Of a stretch of DNA of 64,000 nucleotides, positions 8,438 through 17,137 are shown in pieces. Both the position numbers and the translations under genes were made by a program. The stretch is from Natronoarchaeum rubrum. GTDB lineage: Archaea; Halobacteriota; Halobacteria; Halobacteriales; Natronoarchaeaceae. The stretch is taken from contig NZ_JANHDP010000005.1 in NCBI RefSeq assembly GCF_024494695.1, positions 186,001 to 250,000 of the forward strand. Direction: 5' to 3'. The notes under the pieces were generated by a model. The model had not been told where the DNA came from and searched no databases. It saw only the letters and a program-made list of their open reading frames with translations. Each line of letters begins with the position of its first letter. The first letter of the stretch is position 1.

Positions 8438-9820
8438 TCACTCGACGATATCGGCGGGCGTGAATAGCGACACGTCGTCTCGCTCCGCAGCTACCTGTTG
8501 CAGCCCCTCGGAGAATCCTGAACGACAGAAACAACAGTAGTGTTCCTCGCGAGTCGCATCGTCCGGTGACCACTGGATCTGCGCTGCGCTACGCTCGAGA
8601 TCGGCCAGATCGCCTTCGGTCATCTCTCGGGTAGTGTACTTGCACTCTCCGGCGACGAGCGTCCCGTCGCTCGCGAGGCCGACGACGTCGAGTTCGTGAT
8701 GTTGGTACCACCAGTAGCCGATCCTCCGGTACGTCTTCGGACGTAGTTTGGGGAGTGCGTTCTGGCAGACGCGCTCGAACGTTGTCCCCATATACTCGGT
8801 GAACGTCGGTGCGACGAGTTGGTCGTACGCGTCGTCGCCGAGTTGCGCGAGGTGGCCCTGCTGGCCGTACACGTACCGGAACCAGAACCGGAACAGCGGT
8901 TCTTTCAGCCGGTACCGGCTTTTCCGAGTCGAGTTCGGGTCCGCAGTTACCGGAATGTCGCGCTCGACGAGTCGAAGGCGTCGGAGTTTCGAGAGGTACG
9001 ATCCAAGCGCGTTGGAGTCGACGCCGGCGAAGTCGGCAATTTCGTTGGCCGCGCGCTTACCGGTCGCGATCGCCCGCAGAATCGTGTAGTACGTTTGCGG
9101 TTCGCGGATTCCGAACTCCGTTCGCAGGAGGAATTCGGGCTCGTTGTGGAGAACGCCGTGCTCCGAGAGAACATGCGACTGAACGTTCTCTGCGAGCGAT
9201 GCCGACGGAGTGAGGGCTTGCAGGTAGTACGGCGTCCCCCCGAAGACTCCCCACGTCTGAATGGCCGTGTCGGGTTCGTCTTCAGGGTAGAACTGTCGGG
9301 CGTCTTCGAGATCGAGCGGCGGGAGATCGATCGTACTCGTTCGCCTACCGTACAGCGGACTGCCACCGCTGAGAACCTTGTCCTCCATGATGCTGATCGA
9401 CGACCCGACGAGCACGAGTGAGGCGTTCGTATCTTGGAGATGCATGTCCCAGACGCGCTGAATCTTCGAGGGGAGCGCTTCGTCCGACTCCACGAGGTAC
9501 GGAAATTCGTCGAGGATTACGATCGCATCCTGTCGACCCAGCGCCCGAAGGAGCGCTTCCCAGTCACGTCGAATATCCTCCAGCATCGGAAACGTTTCGC
9601 TGGCGGTTTTGACGAAGTTCGCGAGCTGGGCGTCCGGCGTTTCTTCGGTCGCCTGCCAGTAAACGGCGTCATTGCGGTCGCGAATCGCCTCGCGAACGAG
9701 CTCGCTTTTCCCGAGCCGTCGTCGGCCGTACACGACCACCAACTCCGCCGTCTCGCTCTCGAACTTCGAGTCAAGTATTGCTAGCTCTTCGTCACGATTG
9801 ACGAAACGCGGGTGGTCCAT
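8438..9820 (-). CDS. Archaeal ATPase with DUF234 / nuclease-like C-terminus (copy 1)
   Basis: The 460-residue protein has a STAND/AAA-like P-loop domain with GRRRLGKS (32-39) and Walker B VILDEFPYL (about 101-109), a winged-helix region, and a C-terminal DUF234 domain. That last part has a restriction-endonuclease-like pattern, ELDVVGL about 12 residues before GECKYT (E392-x-K394). These ATPases are common, mobile and of unknown role; nucleic-acid processing or mobile-element association is often suggested. A broken copy of the 3' end of this gene lies at 37660-37875, on the far side of the tubulin-like block. Confidence 0.82.
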   Translation of the reverse strand: MDHPRFVNRDEELAILDSKFESETAELVVVYGRRRLGKSELVREAIRDRNDAVYWQATEETPDAQLANFVKTASETFPMLEDIRRDWEALLRALGRQDAIVILDEFPYLVESDEALPSKIQRVWDMHLQDTNASLVLVGSSISIMEDKVLSGGSPLYGRRTSTIDLPPLDLEDARQFYPEDEPDTAIQTWGVFGGTPYYLQALTPSASLAENVQSHVLSEHGVLHNEPEFLLRTEFGIREPQTYYTILRAIATGKRAANEIADFAGVDSNALGSYLSKLRRLRLVERDIPVTADPNSTRKSRYRLKEPLFRFWFRYVYGQQGHLAQLGDDAYDQLVAPTFTEYMGTTFERVCQNALPKLRPKTYRRIGYWWYQHHELDVVGLASDGTLVAGECKYTTREMTEGDLADLERSAAQIQWSPDDATREEHYCCFCRSGFSEGLQQVAAERDDVSLFTPADIVE

Positions 9821-9869
9821 ACACCATCTTGCACCGCGTCAACGATAATGCTGACGATTATCTAAATCA

Positions 9870-9897
9870 CGATTTTACTAATTGCGATTTTACTAAT
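9870..9897. repeat. Two 13-bp direct repeats upstream of ATPase copy 1
   Basis: CGATTTTACTAAT occurs at 9870-9882 and 9885-9897, one helical turn and a half apart, about 50 nt upstream of the start of the 8438-9820 gene. Between the repeats and the start there is an inverted pair GATAAT (9844-9849) / ATTATC. They may be binding sites for a repressor; short and unproven. Confidence 0.35.
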
Positions 9898-9950
9898 CTA
9901 CTTCTCCTCGACACCGTCCTCCAATTTCCTGCTCCTGGTCGTCTATTCTC

Positions 9951-11336
9951 CTACGTGAGAAGCTCGTCCATCTCACCGAGGTCAAACAGCGACCAGTCGT
10001 CGCCGAGTTCGTTGGCGAGCCCGTCGACGAACCCACTCTTCGAGAAGAGCGCGAACTCCTCGTTGCGCGTGTCCGGCCCCCATCGAACTCGCTCGGCCTT
10101 CTCACGTAGCGACTCCGCAAGCGAGCGGCCGACCGGTTCCGTCGTCCACTTGCACTCCGCGAGCAACACCCTGTCGTCGTCTGGAGCGAGGCCGACGATG
10201 TCGATCTCGTCTTCGCCGTACCACCACCGGCCGACCTCGGAGTAGGGGCCGAGCTCGCCGCGTCGGATCGCTTCCCACACGGCTTCTCGACAGATGTCCT
10301 CGAACGTCGTCGCGACGTGATCCGGAAGGTTCGGTTCGATCGTCCCGTCGTAGACAACGCCCGGAGCTCCTTCGATACTCGAACGATCCGGCTCGACGAA
10401 CCGAAACCAGAATCGCAAGAATTCGTTGGCGACCCGGTATCGCGATCGCTTCGAGTGTTTGGCCGACGCGGTTACGGGGACCTCGCGATCGATGAGGCGC
10501 AACCGTCGCAACGTCTGAAGATACTTCGACAGTGGTCCGGAGCCGATTCCGGTCGCCCCCGCGATCTCGTTTGGCGTCGTGTGGCCCGTCGCGACCGCCT
10601 CTAGAATACTCATGTACCGAGCGGGAGTGCGCAACTCCGTTCGCAGCAGGAACTCGGGTTCGTTGTACAGGACGGCAGTCGGCGATAGAATCTGTTCGCG
10701 GACGTTCTCGGAGAGCGTTCGGGAGTAATCGAAGAGCGTGAGATACATCGGCGTCCCGCCGGTGACGGCGTACGATCGGATCGCGTCCTCGAGATCGTCA
10801 TCGATGGCTTCGCGAGCCTGTCGAAAGGAGAACGGCTGGAGATCGATCTGTCCCGTTCGGCGCCCGTAGAGCGGGCTCTCGTGACCAAGCACCTCCGATT
10901 CCATGGTGCTCACGCTGGAGCCACACAGCACGAGCATCGATTCGGTGTCCTGAAGCTGCTCGTCGACGAACGACTGGATGTACGACGGAAGCGAGTCGTT
11001 CTCCTCGATCAGATACGGAAACTCATCGATCACGACGACGAGTGACTCGGTGGCGAGCTTCTCGCCGAGATACTCGAACGCGTCGTCCCACCCTTCGACA
11101 CGGGGGATCCGGTCGTCGAAGTGATCGGCGACCTGCTCGACGAACTTCTCGCGCTGGCGGTGTTCGGCCTCCTGGGCCGCGAGGAAGTAGATGTGGGCCC
11201 GATCGCCACAGAACTCTTTGAGAAGCTCCGTCTTGCCGACGCGGCGTCGACCGTAGACGACGTAGAAATCGTGCCCGGCGGACTTGTACGCCGTTTCGAG
11301 GGCCTCGAGTTCGTCGTCCCGATCGTAGAAGGTCAT
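9951..11336 (-). CDS. Archaeal ATPase with DUF234 / nuclease-like C-terminus (copy 2)
   Basis: A 461-residue paralogue of the preceding gene. P-loop GRRRVGKT (29-36), Walker B VVIDEFPYL, the same SSVSTMESEVLG and EPEFLLRTEL segments, a winged-helix part, and C-terminal EIDIVGL followed by AECKWT (E394-x-K396). The two copies have diverged too far for a very recent duplication. No partner gene is obvious. It lies just before the duplicated aglF tail and the tubulin-like block. Confidence 0.82.
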   Translation of the reverse strand: MTFYDRDDELEALETAYKSAGHDFYVVYGRRRVGKTELLKEFCGDRAHIYFLAAQEAEHRQREKFVEQVADHFDDRIPRVEGWDDAFEYLGEKLATESLVVVIDEFPYLIEENDSLPSYIQSFVDEQLQDTESMLVLCGSSVSTMESEVLGHESPLYGRRTGQIDLQPFSFRQAREAIDDDLEDAIRSYAVTGGTPMYLTLFDYSRTLSENVREQILSPTAVLYNEPEFLLRTELRTPARYMSILEAVATGHTTPNEIAGATGIGSGPLSKYLQTLRRLRLIDREVPVTASAKHSKRSRYRVANEFLRFWFRFVEPDRSSIEGAPGVVYDGTIEPNLPDHVATTFEDICREAVWEAIRRGELGPYSEVGRWWYGEDEIDIVGLAPDDDRVLLAECKWTTEPVGRSLAESLREKAERVRWGPDTRNEEFALFSKSGFVDGLANELGDDWSLFDLGEMDELLT

Positions 11337-11382
11337 ACTCTAGATAATGATTACTGCAATAATGACTTATGCGTTGTGTCGG

Positions 11383-11466
11383 GACGGGTGGCGCATGGAC
11401 ATCGGCTACCACGAGGATCGCGACGAAGCCGAACGGCGTCTGACCGGCGAATTTGAACGACAGTAG
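11383..11466 (+). pseudogene. Duplicated 3' fragment of aglF
   Basis: These 84 bases translate to DGWRMDIGYHEDRDEAERRL, then TGEFERQ and a stop, matching the aglF tail (DGWRLDIGYPEDRDEAERRL). The DNA match is 62/69 against 8262-8330. There is no room for the rest of the enzyme, so it is a remnant. It sits at the left edge of the tubulin-like block and is evidence that the aglF-ATPase junction was duplicated before or during its insertion. Confidence 0.85.
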
Positions 11467-11491
11467 ACACCGTTGTCGAGTAGGTCGATAG

Positions 11492-11500
11492 CTCTTTACG
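11492..11500 (+). promoter_or_regulatory. Putative promoter of the plus-strand tubulin-like gene train
   Basis: The AT-rich CTCTTTACG is centred about 27 nt before the ATG at 11524. The 57 nt between the aglF remnant and this gene hold nothing else. Confidence 0.3.
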
Positions 11501-11523
11501 CCTTTGTCGTTCAGTTGTCGTAT

Positions 11524-13053
11524 ATGGATTTCGAGCGGTATGCGGTATCGAACTTTCCTCTCGATCAAGGAACGGCAGAATCATCGGCGTTAGTACTTGA
11601 CCGGCCAGCCAGCATCTTCCTGCTACAGGAGAACACAACATTTGTGATCGTCCTCGTGGCTATCGGTTTGCTGGGCCTACTCGGTCTCGGAAAGCTAGTC
11701 GTCGACGATGGCCGCTCTGATGGCGGGGGAGGGGACCCATCTGAAACTACTAGCAAGAACACAGATACCGCGACCAGTGGCGATTCGACGTCCCCTGGAC
11801 AGCGAGTAGACGACCCACAGCTCGATTTCGAGGACCGAATCGGCGAGGAGACGATCGAACGGATAGAGGAGATTGCACCGTCCGCGGTCAGCCGAGTTCG
11901 GAGCCGACTGCCACTCGACGGATCGGGGACTCGACAGGATGTCGACGCGATAGAACGTGATCTTCGTAACGGCATCGAGGATGCCATCGCACAGGGGACG
12001 TTTGACCCGAGCGTCGAATCGCGCTACGGCGGCGCGTACGAAATCGTGAACCTCACAAGTGAGTACCGTGAGGTGACGCTTCCTACCTCACAAGAGACGC
12101 TCCACATCACGGAAATCGAGGCTGCCGCCAGCGACACCGTCGACGACGATTTCCGGAACGCGACGAGGACGCTCTCGATGCTATACGATCACTGTCGTGA
12201 GATCGAGACGTACATCGGCCGTCACGAGGACTCCTTTGCCGACCAATACGAGGATATAGAGCAGACGCTGGAGGACGTTCGCTCCCTCACGGAGAGACTC
12301 GAGGACTCGCTGAACGAGCGCGTCGGCGAGTTCGTGATAGAAGGACGACACGGCTCAGTCACGGGTGCCGTCGAGATCGAGCGGGAACTCGAAGCAGCCC
12401 GTGATGCGCTCCACGACTGCTCGTTCGAAGACGCGACCCGTCAACTCGACAGTACCGAACGGGACGCCGACGAACTCCTCGTTACGGTGGATTTCCTCGG
12501 CGGACTGGTTGGGACCGTCGAACACGGGGAGGGGAGGGTTGATATCCCATCGGCGGTTCCTGTCGCATTCGTCTCGGAGGTCATTCCGCTTATCGAGGAA
12601 GCATACGACGCTTCGACGACAGTCGAGAATCAAACCGTCGTCGTCGAAGAGTCGAGGGAAAAGACAGAATCGGACGGCACCACAGGGAGAGCGTCTACCG
12701 AGCCGGCGGATCGGGACGCCGAGAAATCAGAGAGCCGTTCGCGGGTTGCGCCGGAAGATGTCGCAGACGAGATACTATTCGTCCTCCGGGAACTCGATGG
12801 CGACGACGGAAACCGGGTGGAATGTCAGACTGAAGGGCTCCCCGAGAGTATTCTCTCCCCCGAGGTGTTGACGGAACTGGCGACGTTCTGCCGTCGTCAG
12901 ACGGATCTCGTCGACGATGTCCGGTTACAGGAGGATGCGCCACCCGGCTTTTTCGAGGTGGAGTTTTCCGACCGGATGAACGCCCGAGATGGACTCGAAA
13001 CGCTCAGAGAGCGGTTTGCCGAACAACACGGCCACGGCTCATCACGCACGTAA
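11524..13053 (+). CDS. Single-TM coiled-coil protein, first gene of the tubulin-like block
   Basis: The 509-residue product (start MDFERYAV; the frame extends 17 residues upstream without a better start) has one TM segment at about 36-57, rich in Leu/Gly. A Gly/Ser/Thr linker (58-95) follows, then a long acidic helical region (about 100-330, coiled-coil-like) and a compact alpha/beta domain at about 415-500 (DVADEILFVLREL and GFFEVEFSDRM). It looks like a membrane anchor with a cytoplasmic rod. It is followed after 37 nt by the first tubulin-like gene. I do not recognise a named family. Confidence 0.7.
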   Translation: MDFERYAVSNFPLDQGTAESSALVLDRPASIFLLQENTTFVIVLVAIGLLGLLGLGKLVVDDGRSDGGGGDPSETTSKNTDTATSGDSTSPGQRVDDPQLDFEDRIGEETIERIEEIAPSAVSRVRSRLPLDGSGTRQDVDAIERDLRNGIEDAIAQGTFDPSVESRYGGAYEIVNLTSEYREVTLPTSQETLHITEIEAAASDTVDDDFRNATRTLSMLYDHCREIETYIGRHEDSFADQYEDIEQTLEDVRSLTERLEDSLNERVGEFVIEGRHGSVTGAVEIERELEAARDALHDCSFEDATRQLDSTERDADELLVTVDFLGGLVGTVEHGEGRVDIPSAVPVAFVSEVIPLIEEAYDASTTVENQTVVVEESREKTESDGTTGRASTEPADRDAEKSESRSRVAPEDVADEILFVLRELDGDDGNRVECQTEGLPESILSPEVLTELATFCRRQTDLVDDVRLQEDAPPGFFEVEFSDRMNARDGLETLRERFAEQHGHGSSRT

Positions 13054-13090
13054 TCCTTTAGACACTTCGGCCGCACGGATAGTACGACTG

Positions 13091-14680
13091 ATGAGTAACG
13101 TCTGCAAAATCTGTATGCGTCGCGCAAACGAGTGGCAGGAACGGACGCTCGTCGACCACCTCCGTGCGGCCCATCGCGACGAACCGGCGTCGGTCGAACA
13201 GGTGTATCCGGAACTGCAGGAGGAAGTGTTTAGTGATACCGAGAATCAAGAGACGTCGGACGACCCGAGCTCACCGGAGCCGATTACGGAAGTCCCCAGC
13301 GACGACCTGATGGACGATTCCTACGGAAAAAAGTGGTATATGATCGGCGTCGGCGGCGCGGGGAACAATATTCTCGATGCGATCCTACTGCGCCGGGAGA
13401 CGCTAGCCGAAAACAATGAACGGCGAGCCCGGATCTGGCAGGGTGGACTCGCAGGGTACGGGCTGTTGAACACGAACGTGAGCGAACTCGAACAGACCTA
13501 CTACGCACAAGAGGAGAAAGGCTACTCCCGCAACGATCTGCTTCCGAACTGCATCATCGGCTGGGGAAAACACGACTACGCCGGTGCTGGCTACCGATGG
13601 GACATCGGCCGGGAGCTCATCGAAGCCGACTTCGAGTCCGGCGCTGACCCGTTTCAGGAGCGCTGGGACATGAAGAAGTCGGATATCCAGGACTCGCAAG
13701 CGGTGATGTTCGTTCACAGCGTTACGAAGGGTACCGGCTGTGGTTCGACGCCTCCCCTCGCCGAGAAGATCCGGACGCAGGTCCTCAACGACGACTTCGT
13801 CGTCCCGAAGCCGCTGTTTAGCAGCATCGTCATTCCCTCGGAGGGATCCGAGTACTCGGAGTTCGGTGGACGAGCGAAAGTAAACGGAATCGTCGGTCTC
13901 GCCCGAGCGTCGCGGGCCGTCGATGCGATCGTCCCGTTCGATAACAACCGTCTCGGCGACGTGCAGACCGATATCCGGCCACGAATCAATCGGCTCGGAG
14001 AGTACAACCCGCCGCAGTACGAGGAGATCAACAAACCGCTGGTAGCCTTTCTCGAAGCGTTCACGATGTCGTCGGTACCGCAGTTCCTCGACCGCGAGGC
14101 GACGATGTCGATCATGGGTGACGTGTTCGACCCCGCCGACAGCTTCCGACCGGTGCAGGACAAGTACCAGCAGGATCCCGATCGGGAGTTCACACCGGCG
14201 GTGATCCTCGCACCGGTACTGGGCCGTTCGCGAGCGAACTCGTTCAACCGATCGAAGCTGGAGATTCTCGTCAGAAACGCTTTGTTCCAGAACAAGCTCG
14301 CCGAGTTCGATCCGACGACCGCCTGGGGCGGCACGTTCCTCGTCTACGGCCCCGAAGAGAAGATGCAGGAGGTCTCGGAGTTCATCGCCGACGGGACGCT
14401 GTCGAGTATCATCGCCGACGAGCAGTTCCTCGACGCCGAACGGACCTCGGGGATCGAATCCGTCGACATCCACCTCAAACAGCTCGTTACTCCCTACCTC
14501 GACGACGTGTACCTCTGGGGAACGCTCTGGAACCCCGAAATGCCGTCGCTCGACGGGATGTACGAGCACGCTCGCACGCTCAAACAGGAGGGCAACACCC
14601 AGCAAGCCGAAAACGTCCGCGGGGTCTGGGACGAAGTCGAGTCGCTGTTCGCCTGTCTCGGGCGAGAAAACATGGCATAG
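13091..14680 (+). CDS. Divergent tubulin/FtsZ-superfamily protein 1 with N-terminal zinc finger
   Basis: The 529-residue protein starts with a C2H2-type finger, CKIC (5-8) and HLRAAH (23-28), and an acidic linker to about residue 80. A tubulin/FtsZ GTPase domain follows: T1 loop GVGGAGNNI (86-94), T4-like VTKGTGCGS (211-219, where GGGTG[ST]G is usual), FDNNRLGD (the FtsZ NDRL position) and a T7-like FLDREA. The first glycine of the T4 signature is changed to Lys, so GTP binding may be weakened. It is longer than FtsZ (about 380) because of the finger and insertions. A start 34 codons upstream is rejected, as it overlaps the previous gene. It probably polymerises or caps filaments with the two paralogues downstream (inferred). 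Confidence 0.8.
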   Translation: MSNVCKICMRRANEWQERTLVDHLRAAHRDEPASVEQVYPELQEEVFSDTENQETSDDPSSPEPITEVPSDDLMDDSYGKKWYMIGVGGAGNNILDAILLRRETLAENNERRARIWQGGLAGYGLLNTNVSELEQTYYAQEEKGYSRNDLLPNCIIGWGKHDYAGAGYRWDIGRELIEADFESGADPFQERWDMKKSDIQDSQAVMFVHSVTKGTGCGSTPPLAEKIRTQVLNDDFVVPKPLFSSIVIPSEGSEYSEFGGRAKVNGIVGLARASRAVDAIVPFDNNRLGDVQTDIRPRINRLGEYNPPQYEEINKPLVAFLEAFTMSSVPQFLDREATMSIMGDVFDPADSFRPVQDKYQQDPDREFTPAVILAPVLGRSRANSFNRSKLEILVRNALFQNKLAEFDPTTAWGGTFLVYGPEEKMQEVSEFIADGTLSSIIADEQFLDAERTSGIESVDIHLKQLVTPYLDDVYLWGTLWNPEMPSLDGMYEHARTLKQEGNTQQAENVRGVWDEVESLFACLGRENMA

Positions 14681-14761
14681 TTGTCGCGGGGAGTCGATCG
14701 CTCTCTATCGAGGCGACCGGAGGACCGCAAGCCGCGTCAGTGGACGAAATGCCGGCGGAAG

Positions 14762-14770
14762 TTATAGGAA
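14762..14770 (+). promoter_or_regulatory. Putative internal promoter in the 14681-14964 gap
   Basis: The 284-nt gap between tubulin-like gene 1 and the PH-domain gene holds an AT-rich island (TTATAGGAA, then further A/T runs to 14810) upstream of a small open frame. It could restart transcription within the long train. Confidence 0.3.
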
Positions 14771-14815
14771 ATTAAATGAAAAGTATTACAGTTACTTGCT
14801 AAATAAAGGACGACA

Positions 14816-14962
14816 ATGAAACACGACAGTGCTATGATATTGTCATCCGCCGCGTCCTTCGTGGAGACGCAGCAACGGTCGAACCGAAAGGGAATCGAGC
14901 GTCGCCGTACCGGCGGCCGTCGCGGATGCGGCCATCCCGGTAGCGGCAGTTCGGGGGTGTAG
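14816..14962 (+). CDS. Possible small Arg/Gly-rich protein (48 aa)
   Basis: An ATG at 14816, preceded by AAAGGACGACA (purine-rich, GGA at -8), opens 48 codons that end 2 nt before the start of the PH-domain gene. The product is basic and Arg/Gly/Ser-rich (NRKGIERRRTGGRRG), unusual in a haloarchaeon, with Cys-Gly-His near the end. Position and coupling favour translation; composition argues for caution. It may be a leader peptide or chance. Confidence 0.3.
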   Translation: MKHDSAMILSSAASFVETQQRSNRKGIERRRTGGRRGCGHPGSGSSGV

Positions 14963-14964
14963 CC

Positions 14965-17001
14965 ATGTCTGACGATCAGGGACACAAGGCGAGCACGGCC
15001 GGAATCAACCCCCTCGACGGCGAGATCGTCCTGCAGAACGCTCATCAGTCGTGGGTCAACTGGCTGCGGCGGCTCTTTTTTGCGGCATTTCTGCTCGTTC
15101 TGGGACTCAGTATCGGGGGCAGTCCTGGGGGCTTCCTGATGATGCTGGCGCTGGTGCTCTTTCTTAGCGTATACTTCTCCCGGCGGGCCAGCCGGTACAT
15201 CGTCACGAACCAGCGCGTAAAGCAGACATCCGGACTGTTGGGGACGTCAACGAACGAAGCCCGGCTAGAGACGCTAAACGGGATCTCGACTCAGGCGGGG
15301 TTCATTGAATCACTGTTCGGCAAGGGAACCGTTTCGGTCACCGACTCGGCCCGCGAGCAGTTCACCATCGATGGCGTCGGCAACTACGAAGAAGTCGCTC
15401 GGACGCTTCGGGAACAACAGCAGGCTGCCAACCAACCCGGTCAGGGGAGGTATCAGCAGCCGGCAGGCGGACAGCAGGCGCCGAGAGGTGGACAACAGGC
15501 ACCAGCAGGCGGACAGCAAACGCAGACGGGTGGCCAGCGCCAGAACCAACAGCAGGGACGTCAGGCGCAAAATACCACCGACAACAGCTCATCGTCCGAT
15601 AGCCGGAGCGAACAGCAAGAACAACAGGACGAGTCGACAACGTCGACCGTCGCAAAGCGTGACCGCTGTCTCGACTGTGGTGAGCTCGTCGATGCCGACG
15701 TCGATTTCTGTCCCGAGTGCGGTACCGAGGACCCGTTCACCGCTTCGCAGTCCGAAGATACCGGGACCACCACATCCGACGACACCAACGCCACTACCGC
15801 CGAAGGAATGCAAGCAACCCGGACGGCCGAACCGGAGACTGCCGATCATCCGGTAACCGCAGTCGCGGAATCCGTGCTCACGAACCGTCGACCACGGTCC
15901 GGAGCCGCCGATGAGCTATGCAGAGCGCTGGCCGACGATGATCCCGATCGCCAGCGTGTCGAGACGGCGCTAGTTGATGCCGTGGAGGCGATCGAGCGCT
16001 CGGCGGCCGTGACCGACGCGGTCGACCAAATTACCGATCCGACGGATCAGACCCAGGTGGAGTCGGCCCAGCGGTCGGTAGCCAGCAAGGAGGGTGACCT
16101 CGCGACTGCTATCGAGCCGGTTCTCGACGGCACGTCGAGTCTTATCGGCGATTTAGCGGAGTGTGAATCCCGCCACGAACGACTTTCGGGAGCGACCGGA
16201 GAGCTCTGTGATACCGTCGAACGCGAACACGACGTACGCATCAGAGCGAACAATGCCGCGGAACGGGCCTCTCAGGCGACCGAAGCGGTCGAAACTGCGG
16301 CGGCGACGGCCGAAACGTCGTCGGCACCGCTCTCGTCCGTCGTCGACGACGTTGAACGATCGGCGCGTCCACGCACCGAGCAGTCTCGGGAGCTACTCGA
16401 TGCACTCGACGAGCACGACGACGGAGAGTTGACCGAAGTACTGCGCTCGACGGTAGAATCGCTCGACGAGCACGACGAGCTTCAGGCGGCAGTCGCGGAA
16501 ATCAGTCAGCGAGACGTTCGGCGGCGGCTGACCTCGCTCGACGACGAACTTCAGCGCGAGGAGGGTGCGGTTTATCGCCATCTCGCGGATCGCATCCGCG
16601 AGATGGAGACGATGGTCGAGCGGGATGACATCGACGGCGTCCAGCTGTACGCCATCTACCAGGAGTGTACGTTCTACGACCGGACGCTGCTTCCGCGGCT
16701 CTCTCGGGAGGATACTGGCGGGAAGTCGGTCGACGTACGAGGTCTACTCGACGACGTCGAGTCGCGACGCTCCCGGATCGAAGACGAGTACGTTACCGTC
16801 AGGGCCGACCACAATCACACGATCCCGAACCACTTCCTGTCACTGGCTGGGAATCTCTGTGCCGAAGCCAAAAGCGTCAGCGACGACCGGCCGGAGCGAG
16901 CGGCTGGGATCCTATCGGCGTCGGATGAACTCCTCGAACACGTCGAACAGTTGTACGAACGCAACGAGTACAGCGTCATGCTGCGCCGCCTTCGCGGTTG
17001 A
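14965..17001 (+). CDS. Two-TM PH-domain protein with Gln-rich linker, zinc ribbon and coiled coil
   Basis: The 678-residue product combines two TM segments (about 37-51 and 56-72), a bacterial-PH-like (bPH2/DUF304) domain (about 75-148; RYIVTNQRVKQTSGLLG and LNGISTQAGFIESLFG are characteristic), a Gln/Gly-rich repeat linker (150-200), a four-Cys zinc ribbon (C235, C238, C249, C252) and about 400 residues of acidic helices. The last 70 residues (HTIPNHFLSL to SVMLRRL) form a helical module also seen in the 955-residue protein at 22780. It is probably a membrane-bound scaffold facing the cytoplasm and linking filaments to membrane. Function inferred from context only. Confidence 0.75.
   Translation: MSDDQGHKASTAGINPLDGEIVLQNAHQSWVNWLRRLFFAAFLLVLGLSIGGSPGGFLMMLALVLFLSVYFSRRASRYIVTNQRVKQTSGLLGTSTNEARLETLNGISTQAGFIESLFGKGTVSVTDSAREQFTIDGVGNYEEVARTLREQQQAANQPGQGRYQQPAGGQQAPRGGQQAPAGGQQTQTGGQRQNQQQGRQAQNTTDNSSSSDSRSEQQEQQDESTTSTVAKRDRCLDCGELVDADVDFCPECGTEDPFTASQSEDTGTTTSDDTNATTAEGMQATRTAEPETADHPVTAVAESVLTNRRPRSGAADELCRALADDDPDRQRVETALVDAVEAIERSAAVTDAVDQITDPTDQTQVESAQRSVASKEGDLATAIEPVLDGTSSLIGDLAECESRHERLSGATGELCDTVEREHDVRIRANNAAERASQATEAVETAAATAETSSAPLSSVVDDVERSARPRTEQSRELLDALDEHDDGELTEVLRSTVESLDEHDELQAAVAEISQRDVRRRLTSLDDELQREEGAVYRHLADRIREMETMVERDDIDGVQLYAIYQECTFYDRTLLPRLSREDTGGKSVDVRGLLDDVESRRSRIEDEYVTVRADHNHTIPNHFLSLAGNLCAEAKSVSDDRPERAAGILSASDELLEHVEQLYERNEYSVMLRRLRG
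15436..15564 (+). repeat. GGQQ-type degenerate coding repeat
   Basis: Inside the PH-domain gene, units of about 8 codons built on Gly-Gly-Gln-Gln (GGQQAP, GGQQAPA, GGQQTQ, GGQRQN) repeat five times, encoding a flexible linker between the PH domain and the zinc ribbon. Such tracts can change length by slippage and differ between strains. Confidence 0.6.
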
Positions 17002-17051
17002 ATTCAGCGTAGCGCTGGCAAAACTGTCAGCGAACCCACTATCTTTATTAG

Positions 17052-17059
17052 GTAATAAT
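17052..17059 (+). promoter_or_regulatory. Putative promoter before tubulin-like gene 2
   Basis: The gap 17002-17137 has an AT-rich tract (CTTTATTAGG, then TAATAATA) about 28 nt before an ATG at 17083. That ATG opens a 15-codon frame (MYRLTVTNQSKQNSS) that ends 7 nt before the tubulin-like start at 17138. The transcript may thus carry a short leader with a mini-ORF. Confidence 0.35.
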
Positions 17060-17137
17060 AGAGTACTACGTAGCGTTGAACCATGTATCGTCTGACAGTC
17101 ACTAACCAAAGTAAACAAAACAGTAGCTGATGTTCAC

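Noticed and set aside
13403..14605. 400-codon minus-strand frame
   Set aside because: Opposite strand of tubulin-like gene 1, which carries the conserved GTPase loops.
15421..15640. Minisatellite or mobile repeat in the PH-domain gene
   Set aside because: The repeat keeps the reading frame and encodes a Gln/Gly linker, so it is part of the gene rather than an insertion.
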